From the NCBI GenBank assembly GCA_042862465.1, contig JASTVH010000019.1:1-16226 (forward strand): 16,226 nucleotides of DNA, given 5' to 3'. Numbering within the stretch: the stretch's first letter is position 1; the number at the start of each line of letters is the position of its first letter. Under the pieces are notes generated by a model that did not search any database, was not told the DNA's origin, and worked only from the letters and a program-made list of their open reading frames with translations. This DNA comes from JASTVH01 sp042862465. Lineage in GTDB: Bacteria; Pseudomonadota; Gammaproteobacteria; Pseudomonadales; Oleiphilaceae. Made by a program: the position numbers and the translations under genes. Below are positions 6,901 through 13,361 of this stretch, in pieces.

Positions 6901-7971
6901 ACCGGTGACTATCTCGCCGAGCTGTCGCGGGATGACTGGTTCAAGCTGCGGATGGCGAACGACGAGCTGAACGAACTGCTTGAGCGCTCGGAAGAAGGTC
7001 TGGAAGAGCGCAAGAAGGATCACGAGCAGCGCTTTGAGGACAAGAAGCGCAAGATCCAGCAGGGCGACGATCTGGCGCCGGGCGTATTGAAGATCGTCAA
7101 GGTCTACCTGGCGGTGAAGCGTCGTATTCAGCCGGGTGACAAGATGGCCGGTCGTCACGGTAACAAGGGTGTCATCTCCGCCATCATGCCGATCGAAGAT
7201 ATGCCCTATGATGAGCAGGGCGAACCGGTTGACGTGGTGTTGAACCCGCTGGGTGTGCCGTCGCGGATGAACGTAGGTCAGGTTCTGGAGACGCACCTGG
7301 GCGCCGCCGCCAAGGGTCTGGGCAACAAGATCAACAAGATGTTGGAAGCCCAGAAGAAGGTTGCGGACATTCGTAAGCTGCTGGAAGAGATCTATAACAG
7401 CGACGAATCGCCGAAGGAGGATCTTGACAGCCTGAGCGACGAGGAAGTCCTCGAGCTGGCCCGGAACCTGCGCGCAGGTGTGCCCATGGCGACAGCGGTC
7501 TTCGACGGTGCGAAGGAGCACGAGGTCAAGAAGATGCTGGAGCTGGCGGATATGGATACCAGTGGCCAGGTCATGTTGCGCGACGGTCGCACTGGCGATG
7601 TTTTCGATCGCCCTGTTACCGTAGGCTATATGTACATGCTCAAGCTCAACCATCTTGTGGATGACAAGATGCATGCCCGTTCGACCGGGTCTTACAGCTT
7701 GGTTACCCAGCAGCCGCTGGGTGGTAAGGCGCAATTCGGCGGACAACGTTTCGGTGAGATGGAGGTCTGGGCCCTGGAAGCCTATGGCGCGGCCTACACC
7801 CTTCAGGAAATGCTCACCGTCAAGTCGGACGACGTCAATGGACGGACGAAGATGTACAAGAACATTGTCGATGGCGATCACCGGATGGAACCGGGAATGC
7901 CGGAGTCCTTCAACGTTCTGGTCAAGGAAATCCGTTCGCTGGGTATCGATATCGAGCTGGAAACGGAATAA
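3901..7971 (+). CDS. rpoB: DNA-directed RNA polymerase subunit beta
   Basis: This is the beta subunit of RNA polymerase, 1356 residues from the chosen start (1342 in E. coli). It forms one side of the active-site cleft. Two ATGs are close together, at 3895 and 3901. The ribosome site TGGGGA (3889-3894) touches the first but stands six bases from the second, and MTYSYTEKKRIRKDFG is the family N terminus, so 3901 is preferred. The rifampicin region is ordinary and wild-type: D521, H531 and S536 match E. coli D516, H526 and S531. Active-site lysines K1081 and K1089 (GDKMAGRHGNKG) match E. coli K1065 and K1073. Both lineage-specific insertions of gammaproteobacterial beta appear present. No frameshift is seen. 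Confidence 0.98.
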   Translation: MTYSYTEKKRIRKDFGKLPSVMDVPYLLAIQLDSYRDFLQVDTQSDNRQDTGLHAAFKSVFPIVSYSGNAALEYVSYRLGDPVFDVKECQLRGVTYAAPLRVKVRLIIYDKESSNKAIKDIKEQEVYMGEMPLMTENGTFVVNGTERVIVSQLHRSPGVFFDHDKGKTHSSGKLLYSARVIPYRGSWLDFEFDPKDSVFVRIDRRRKLPASILLRALGFSAEEILDMFFETSKFQLGEEKCQLELVPSRLRGDIATFDIKDPDGNLIVEEGRRITARHIRQLEKAGITELEVPREYLYGRVTAKDIVDEKSGELLVECNTELTEELYEKIIGAGITELETLYTNDLDCGPFMSDTLRIDPTRNQLEALVEIYRMMRPGEPPTKESAENLFNNLFFSEERYDLSAVGRMKLNRRLGREELEGAGVLNNEDIVDVLRTLIDIRNGRGSVDDIDNLGNRRIRSVGEMAENQFRVGLVRVERAVRERLSLAESEGLMPQDLINAKPVGAAIKEFFGSSQLSQFMDQNNPLSEVTHKRRVSALGPGGLTRERAGFEVRDVHPTHYGRVCPIETPEGPNIGLINSLATYARTNNYGFLESPYRKVIDGVVTDDIVYLSAIEESNYVIAQASAKVEDGKLTDELVTVRHQNEFTVMPPEKVNYMDVSPRQVVSVAAAMIPFLEHDDANRALMGSNMQRQAVPTLRAEKPLVGTGMERIVAQDSGVCVVARRGGVIESVDAARIVVRVNDEETESGDAGVDIYNLTKYTRSNQNTCINQRSLVRQGEQINRGDVLADGPSVDMGELALGQNMRIAFMPWNGYNFEDSILVSERIVQEDRFTTIHIQELTCVARDTKLGSEEITADIPNVGESALAKLDESGIVYIGAEVGAGDILVGKVTPKGETQLTPEEKLLRAIFGEKASDVKDTSLRVPTGTRGTIIDVQVFTRDGVEKDQRALSIEKDELDKFRKDLKDEFRIVEGATFERLRSALEGQEVISGPGLKKGAKLTGDYLAELSRDDWFKLRMANDELNELLERSEEGLEERKKDHEQRFEDKKRKIQQGDDLAPGVLKIVKVYLAVKRRIQPGDKMAGRHGNKGVISAIMPIEDMPYDEQGEPVDVVLNPLGVPSRMNVGQVLETHLGAAAKGLGNKINKMLEAQKKVADIRKLLEEIYNSDESPKEDLDSLSDEEVLELARNLRAGVPMATAVFDGAKEHEVKKMLELADMDTSGQVMLRDGRTGDVFDRPVTVGYMYMLKLNHLVDDKMHARSTGSYSLVTQQPLGGKAQFGGQRFGEMEVWALEAYGAAYTLQEMLTVKSDDVNGRTKMYKNIVDGDHRMEPGMPESFNVLVKEIRSLGIDIELETE

Positions 7972-7996
7972 GCCGAATTGTTGTTTGGCAGCAGGT

Positions 7997-8015
7997 GCGG
8001 GCGCTAGTCGCCCGC
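7997..8015 (+). promoter_or_regulatory. Perfect GC-rich hairpin in the rpoB-rpoC gap
   Basis: GCGGGCG (7997-8003) pairs perfectly with CGCCCGC (8009-8015) around CTAGT. It is followed by CGGAG, not by T residues, so it is unlikely to terminate transcription. It sits 26 bases after the rpoB stop and 19 bases before the rpoC ribosome site. It may be a stability or processing element between the two cistrons; no function is shown. Confidence 0.5.
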
Positions 8016-8046
8016 CGGAGATAAACGCCATCCGGAGCTGTTACCG

Positions 8047-11000
8047 ATGAAAGATTTGCTGAATCTGCTCAAAAGCCAGAATCAAAAGACCGAATTCGAT
8101 GCCATTCGCATCGGTTTGGCATCGCCGGAGATGATCCGGTCATGGTCCTTCGGCGAGGTCAAAAAGCCGGAGACGATTAACTATCGGACCTTCAAGCCCG
8201 AGCGCGACGGCCTCTTCTGCGCCAAGATTTTCGGCCCGGTGAAGGATTACGAATGTTTGTGCGGCAAGTACAAGCGCCTCAAGCATCGTGGTGTCATCTG
8301 TGAGAAGTGCGGTGTGGAAGTCGCTCTGGCGAGCGTACGTCGTGATCGCATGGGTCACATCGAGCTGGCCAGCCCGACCGCTCATATCTGGTTCCTCAAA
8401 TCGCTGCCTTCCCGCATCGGTTTGATGCTTGATATGACGCTGCGGGACATCGAGCGCGTCCTCTATTTTGAGTCCTTTATCGTTATTGAGCCGGGCATGA
8501 CCACGCTGGAAAAAGGTCAGCTGCTCAACGACGAGCAATATTACGAGGCGCTGGAAGAGTTCGGTGACGAGTTTGACGCCCGCATGGGCGCCGAGGCCAT
8601 CCAGGCGCTGCTGGGCGATATCGACCTGCAGTCCGAGGTTGACCGTCTGCGCGAGGAGCTGCCACAGACCTCCTCCGAAACCAAGATCAAGAAGATCTCT
8701 AAGCGGCTCAAGCTGATGGAGGCCTTCCTCAACTCCGGCAACCGTCCGGAGTGGATGATCATGACGGTGCTGCCCGTATTGCCGCCGGACCTGCGTCCGT
8801 TGGTGCCGCTGGACGGTGGTCGTTTCGCGACCTCCGACCTCAACGATCTCTATCGCCGGGTGATCAACCGTAACAACCGACTCAAGCGTCTGCTCGAGCT
8901 CAATGCGCCAGATATCATTGTGCGTAACGAGAAGCGGATGCTGCAGGAATCGGTTGACGCGCTGCTCGACAACGGCCGCCGCGGTCGTGCCATCACCGGC
9001 TCCAACAAGCGCCCGCTGAAGTCCTTGGCTGACATGATCAAGGGTAAGCAGGGGCGTTTCCGTCAGAACCTGCTGGGTAAGCGGGTCGATTACTCCGGCC
9101 GTTCCGTCATCGTGGTGGGGCCGTACCTGCGCCTGCACCAGTGCGGTCTGCCGAAGAAAATGGCTCTGGAGCTATTCAAGCCGTTCATCTTCTCCAAGCT
9201 GGAGCATCGTGGTCTGGCGACCACGATCAAGGCGGCCAAGAAGATGGTTGAGCGCGAAGAGCCGGTGGTCTGGGACATCCTGGACGAAGTGATTCGCGAG
9301 CACCCGGTCATGCTGAACCGGGCGCCGACGCTGCACCGTCTGGGTATACAGGCCTTTGAGCCGGTACTTATCGAAGGTAAGGCGATCCAGCTGCACCCGC
9401 TGGTCTGTGCCGCCTATAACGCCGACTTCGACGGTGACCAGATGGCGGTACACGTACCGCTGACACTGGAAGCACAACTCGAAGCGCGGGCGCTGATGAT
9501 GTCCACCAACAACATCCTGTCGCCGGCCAACGGTGAGCCCATCATCGTACCGTCACAGGACGTGGTACTGGGGCTGTACTACATGACCCGTGAGCGCAAG
9601 CGTGCCGCGGGCGAAGGTATGGTCTTTGCCGATGTGAAGGAAGTGCACCGTGCCTATGGCGCGGGCAAGGTCGATCTGCAGGCCGGCATCAAGGTGCGGG
9701 TACGCGAAGCCGTCCGCAATGAAGACGGTGAGCTGGAAGAGAACACCCAGCTGCGTGAAACCACCGTGGGCCGCGCCATGCTGTTCGATATCGTGCCGGA
9801 TGGCCTAGCCTTCGAGCTGGTGAACCGCCCGCTCGTCAAGAAAGCCATTTCGCGCCTGATCAACGCCTGCTACCGCCAGGTGGGGCTGAAAGAAACCGTG
9901 ATCTTTGCGGATCAGCTGATGTACACCGGTTTCCACTACGCGACCGTTTCCGGTTCTTCGATTGGCGTTAACGACTTTGAAATCCCGGACGAAAAGTACG
10001 AGATGATCGAGGCGGCCGAGGAAGAGGTGCTGGAGATCGAATCCCAGTTCGCTTCCGGTCTGCTGACCCAGGGCGAGAAATACAACAAGGTCATCGATAT
10101 CTGGTCACGTGCCAACGATAAGGTATCCAAGGCCATGATGGATCGCCTGAGTCAGGAGCCGGTCTATGGCGATGACGGGGAGGCGCTGAAGGATGAAGAC
10201 GGTAATCCGGTCATGCAGGAGTCATTCAACTCCGTCTACATGATGGCCGATTCCGGCGCCCGGGGTTCTGCCGCGCAGATTCGTCAGCTTGCCGGTATGC
10301 GTGGCCTGATGGCCAAGCCGGATGGCTCGATCATCGAGACGCCGATCACCGCGAACTTCCGGGAAGGTCTGAACGTACTGCAGTACTTCATCTCGACGCA
10401 CGGTGCCCGGAAAGGTCTGGCGGATACCGCCCTGAAGACCGCGAACTCCGGTTACCTGACCCGTCGTCTGGTTGATGTGGCTCAGGATCTGGTGGTCACC
10501 GAAACCGATTGTGGCACCGAAGATGGCCTATTGATGACCCCGCTGATCGAAGGCGGTGACGTCGTTGTGCCGCTGGGTGACCGGGTGCTGGGTCGTGTCA
10601 CCGCGCGTGACGTATTCACGCCGGGCGACAAGGAAAACGCCGTGGTCCCAGCAGGCACCCTGCTGGACGAGAAAACTGTCGAGCATATCGAAAAGGCGGG
10701 TGTGGACGAGATCTGGGTGCGTTCAACCATCAGCTGTAAGACTCGTCATGGGGTCTGCTCCAACTGCTACGGTCGTGACCTGGCTCGGGGCCATCTGGTC
10801 AACGTTGGTGAGGCGGTCGGTGTTATCGCTGCCCAGTCCATCGGTGAGCCGGGTACCCAGCTGACCATGCGGACCTTCCATATCGGTGGTGCTGCAAGCC
10901 GGGCTTCCGCTGTGGACAATATCCAGGTCAAGCACGGCGGCAAGGTGCGCCTGCACAACATGAAGAGCATCGAGAAAGCCGACGGTTCGCTGGTGGTGGT

Positions 11001-12258
11001 GTCCCGTTCCTCCGCATTGGCTGTTGCCGACGACCACGGTCGTGAGCGCGAGTGGTACAAGCTGCCCTACGGTGCTGTGCTGAGCGTGAAGAATGGCGAT
11101 ATGGTGGATGCCGGCGCGATCGTTGCGAAGTGGGATCCGCATACGCACCCGATCATCGGTGAAGCCGACGGTACGGTGAAGTTCGTCGGGCTGGACGAAA
11201 GCATCACCATGAAGACCCAGACCGACGAACTGACTGGTCTGTCCACCATTGAGATCATGGATGCCAAGGATCGTCCGGCCGCTGGCAAGGATATCCGTCC
11301 GATGATCCAGCTGGTGGACGACAAGGGTGAGGAAATCATCTTGCCTGGCGGCTCACCGGCACAGTACTTTCTGCCGGCTAATGCCCTGGTAACGCTCCGC
11401 AACGGCGACAAGATCGAATTGGGTGACGTTATTGCTCGGATCCCCCAGGAAACCTCGAAGACCCGGGACATCACCGGTGGTCTGCCGCGAGTGGCGGATC
11501 TGTTTGAGGCGCGGCGCCCGAAAGAGCCGTCCATCCTGGCGGAGATTTCCGGTACGGTCAGCTTCGGCAAAGAGACCAAGGGTAAGAAGCGTCTGGTCAT
11601 CACCCCGAAGGATGGCGATCCGTACGAGGTGCTGATTCCGAAGTGGCGCCAGCTCAACGTGTTCGAGGGCGAAACGGTCGAGCGCGGGGAAGTGGTCTCC
11701 GACGGGCCATCCAACCCGCACGATATCCTGCGCCTGCTGGGTATTGGCGAGCTGGCCAAGTACATCACCAACGAAATCCAGGACGTCTATCGACTGCAGG
11801 GCGTTGTCATCAACGATAAACATATCGAGGTTATCGTGCGGCAGATGCTGCGCAAGGTGGAAATCACCGACCCGGGCGAAACCACGTTTATCAATGGTGA
11901 TCAGGTCGAGTACCACGTGGCACTCGACGAAAACGACCAGGCAGAGACCCAGGACAAGGAGCCGGCCAAGTACGAGCGTCAGCTGCTGGGTATCACCAAG
12001 GCGTCCCTGGCGACGGAATCCTTCATTTCCGCCGCATCCTTCCAGGAAACCACGCGGGTCCTGACAGAAGGTGCGGTAACCGGCAAGCGCGATTACCTGC
12101 GCGGTTTGAAGGAAAACGTGGTCGTAGGTCGTCTGATTCCGGCCGGTACCGGCCTGACCTACCACAACGAACGTCGTCGCAAGCGCGAGCAGACTGAGAG
12201 TCAGCACGTGAGTGCGGAGGATGTGGTCGAGGCGCTGAGCGCAGAGCTGAACAAATAG
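8047..12258 (+). CDS. rpoC: DNA-directed RNA polymerase subunit beta'
   Basis: This is the largest subunit of RNA polymerase, 1403 residues (1407 in E. coli). The catalytic loop NADFDGDQ places the three magnesium-binding aspartates at D460, D462 and D464, the same numbers as in E. coli. The N-terminal zinc site is C70, C72, C85 and C88, and the second zinc site is C822, C897, C904 and C907. The bridge helix runs near residues 777-812 (THGARKGLADTALKTANSGY), and the trigger loop includes LTMRTFHIGG at 939-948. The ATG at 8047 has GGAG at 8034-8037. It lies 75 bases after rpoB, and the two are surely co-transcribed. All key residues are intact. Confidence 0.98.
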   Translation: MKDLLNLLKSQNQKTEFDAIRIGLASPEMIRSWSFGEVKKPETINYRTFKPERDGLFCAKIFGPVKDYECLCGKYKRLKHRGVICEKCGVEVALASVRRDRMGHIELASPTAHIWFLKSLPSRIGLMLDMTLRDIERVLYFESFIVIEPGMTTLEKGQLLNDEQYYEALEEFGDEFDARMGAEAIQALLGDIDLQSEVDRLREELPQTSSETKIKKISKRLKLMEAFLNSGNRPEWMIMTVLPVLPPDLRPLVPLDGGRFATSDLNDLYRRVINRNNRLKRLLELNAPDIIVRNEKRMLQESVDALLDNGRRGRAITGSNKRPLKSLADMIKGKQGRFRQNLLGKRVDYSGRSVIVVGPYLRLHQCGLPKKMALELFKPFIFSKLEHRGLATTIKAAKKMVEREEPVVWDILDEVIREHPVMLNRAPTLHRLGIQAFEPVLIEGKAIQLHPLVCAAYNADFDGDQMAVHVPLTLEAQLEARALMMSTNNILSPANGEPIIVPSQDVVLGLYYMTRERKRAAGEGMVFADVKEVHRAYGAGKVDLQAGIKVRVREAVRNEDGELEENTQLRETTVGRAMLFDIVPDGLAFELVNRPLVKKAISRLINACYRQVGLKETVIFADQLMYTGFHYATVSGSSIGVNDFEIPDEKYEMIEAAEEEVLEIESQFASGLLTQGEKYNKVIDIWSRANDKVSKAMMDRLSQEPVYGDDGEALKDEDGNPVMQESFNSVYMMADSGARGSAAQIRQLAGMRGLMAKPDGSIIETPITANFREGLNVLQYFISTHGARKGLADTALKTANSGYLTRRLVDVAQDLVVTETDCGTEDGLLMTPLIEGGDVVVPLGDRVLGRVTARDVFTPGDKENAVVPAGTLLDEKTVEHIEKAGVDEIWVRSTISCKTRHGVCSNCYGRDLARGHLVNVGEAVGVIAAQSIGEPGTQLTMRTFHIGGAASRASAVDNIQVKHGGKVRLHNMKSIEKADGSLVVVSRSSALAVADDHGREREWYKLPYGAVLSVKNGDMVDAGAIVAKWDPHTHPIIGEADGTVKFVGLDESITMKTQTDELTGLSTIEIMDAKDRPAAGKDIRPMIQLVDDKGEEIILPGGSPAQYFLPANALVTLRNGDKIELGDVIARIPQETSKTRDITGGLPRVADLFEARRPKEPSILAEISGTVSFGKETKGKKRLVITPKDGDPYEVLIPKWRQLNVFEGETVERGEVVSDGPSNPHDILRLLGIGELAKYITNEIQDVYRLQGVVINDKHIEVIVRQMLRKVEITDPGETTFINGDQVEYHVALDENDQAETQDKEPAKYERQLLGITKASLATESFISAASFQETTRVLTEGAVTGKRDYLRGLKENVVVGRLIPAGTGLTYHNERRRKREQTESQHVSAEDVVEALSAELNK

Positions 12259-12287
12259 CCGGCTCTGGTTAAAAACTCGGCAATCAC

Positions 12288-12316
12288 TTGACTGTCAAGG
12301 GGCGCAGACTTACACT
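12288..12316 (+). promoter_or_regulatory. Sigma-70 promoter of the str operon (rpsL-rpsG-fusA-tuf)
   Basis: A -35 element TTGACT (12288-12293, five of six consensus bases) and a -10 element TACACT (12311-12316, four of six) are separated by exactly 17 bases. The start point would fall near 12323, about 60 bases before rpsL. The bases after the -10, TGCGTC, are fairly GC-rich, as in ribosomal promoters under ppGpp control; that last point is inference. It lies 29 bases after rpoC, where a new transcription unit is expected. Confidence 0.75.
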
Positions 12317-12326
12317 TGCGTCCCTT
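12297..12326 (+). repeat. Inverted repeat enclosing the str promoter -10 element
   Basis: AAGGGGCGCA (12297-12306) and TGCGTCCCTT (12317-12326) form a ten-pair inverted repeat with one G-T pair and a ten-base centre. The centre contains the whole -10 element. In RNA read through from rpoC it would fold as a strong hairpin with only a weak T-rich tail. In DNA it flanks the melting region of the promoter. It could be a leftover rpoC terminator or a protein site; neither is proven. Confidence 0.5.
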
Positions 12327-12333
12327 AAATTTT

Positions 12334-12360
12334 GCCCCCTCTATCTGGGGGCTTTGTTTG
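12334..12360 (+). terminator. Terminator-like hairpin in the rpsL leader
   Basis: GCCCCC (12334-12339) pairs perfectly with GGGGGC (12347-12352) around TCTATCT and is followed by TTTGTTTG. It may end transcripts coming from rpoC. It lies downstream of the predicted str start point, so it would also be in every rpsL mRNA and may act as a weak attenuator or as a 5'-end stabiliser. The T run is broken by one G, so efficiency is uncertain. Confidence 0.6.
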
Positions 12361-12382
12361 TTGAAACGTGGAGTTCGCTTAC

Positions 12383-12757
12383 ATGGCAACGATTAACCAG
12401 TTGGTTCGTAAGCCTCGTAAACGGAAAGCCGCCAAGAGTGACGTCCCGGCCCTGCAGGCTTGCCCGCAGCGTCGCGGTGTGTGCACTCGCGTTTACACGA
12501 CTACGCCGAAGAAGCCGAACTCGGCTCTGCGGAAGGTTTGTCGTGTACGGCTGACCAATGGCTACGAGGTGTCTTCCTACATCGGCGGTGAAGGCCACAA
12601 CCTGCAAGAGCACAGCGTCGTATTGATTCGCGGCGGTCGTGTTAAGGACTTGCCGGGTGTGCGTTACCACACCGTTCGCGGCACGCTGGATACCCAGGGT
12701 GTGCAGGACCGGAAGCAGGGCCGTTCCAAGTACGGTACCAAGAAACCGAAGTCATAA
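12383..12757 (+). CDS. rpsL: 30S ribosomal protein S12
   Basis: This 124-residue protein, the same length as in E. coli, lines the decoding centre and helps set translational accuracy. The streptomycin-related lysines are wild-type: K43 in TTTPKKPNSALRK and K88 in GGRVKDLPGVRYH (counting Met). D89, the residue that RimO modifies in E. coli, is present. The ATG at 12383 has GGAG at 12370-12373. An upstream frame from 12368 adds five residues not found in the family. It is the first gene of the str operon and is followed by rpsG after a 115-base structured gap. Confidence 0.98.
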   Translation: MATINQLVRKPRKRKAAKSDVPALQACPQRRGVCTRVYTTTPKKPNSALRKVCRVRLTNGYEVSSYIGGEGHNLQEHSVVLIRGGRVKDLPGVRYHTVRGTLDTQGVQDRKQGRSKYGTKKPKS

Positions 12758-12781
12758 GTTTTTCCGAAGGGCGCCTTTTAT

Positions 12782-12831
12782 CGTTGGCACAACGGTAAGA
12801 GTAAGGCTGAGTAGCGCTTTTGCTATCTCAG
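12782..12831 (+). promoter_or_regulatory. Candidate S7 translational operator between rpsL and rpsG
   Basis: The rpsL-rpsG gap (12758-12872) holds two clear stems. CGTTG/CAACG (12782-12794) has a three-base loop. CTGAGTAGC (12807-12815) pairs with GCTA plus CTCAG (12822-12831), with one bulged T at 12826 and loop GCTTTT. In E. coli S7 binds a structured RNA in this gap and represses its own synthesis while coupling it to rpsL translation. The location and size fit such a site; the details here have not been compared with a model. Confidence 0.5.
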
Positions 12832-12872
12832 AGTGACCTGAAGACCTTTTAGATTGGATTGAGGGCTTATCA

Positions 12873-13343
12873 ATGCCAAGACGTCGAATTGCAGCCAAGC
12901 GCGAAATTATTCCTGATCCGAAATTCGGAAGTCAGCGCCTGGCCAAGTTTATTAATCATGTGATGGAGAGCGGCAAGAAATCTGTTGCTGAGCGTATCGT
13001 TTACGGTGCGCTGGATATCGTTGCCGAGAAATCCAAAGAAGAGCCGCTCGAAGCGTTCGAGAAGGCGCTGGAAAACATTCAACCGCTGGTAGAAGTTAAG
13101 TCCCGCCGGGTTGGTGGTGCGACTTATCAGGTGCCCGTGGAAGTACGCCCGTCTCGTCAGAACGCCCTGGCCATGCGCTGGCTGGTGGAGTTCTCCCGTA
13201 AACGTGGCGAAAAATCAATGGCCCAGCGTTTGGCCGGCGAGATTCTTGATGCCGTCGAAAGCAAGGGCGCCGCGGTCAAGAAGCGTGAAGACGTGCACCG
13301 TATGGCTGAGGCCAACAAAGCCTTCTCTCACTACCGTTTCTAA
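12873..13343 (+). CDS. rpsG: 30S ribosomal protein S7
   Basis: This 156-residue protein starts assembly of the 30S head, binds the 3' major domain of 16S rRNA near the E site, and represses str-operon translation. It opens with MPRRRIAAKREIIPDPKFGS, which matches the family start, and includes the conserved stretch VGGATYQVPVEVRPSRQNALA. It ends AFSHYRF, the short form. GAGG (12861-12864) is the ribosome site. The gene is followed by fusA after 18 bases, consistent with coupled translation. Confidence 0.98.
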   Translation: MPRRRIAAKREIIPDPKFGSQRLAKFINHVMESGKKSVAERIVYGALDIVAEKSKEEPLEAFEKALENIQPLVEVKSRRVGGATYQVPVEVRPSRQNALAMRWLVEFSRKRGEKSMAQRLAGEILDAVESKGAAVKKREDVHRMAEANKAFSHYRF

Positions 13344-13361
13344 TCGACCGAGGTATTTAAC

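Noticed and set aside
4408..8031. A 1207-codon open frame on the minus strand opposite rpoB
   Set aside because: It is a shadow of rpoB codon usage: the plus-strand frame encodes full-length RpoB with all conserved motifs. The antisense translation has no recognisable domain and shows the biased composition of a reverse-frame reading.
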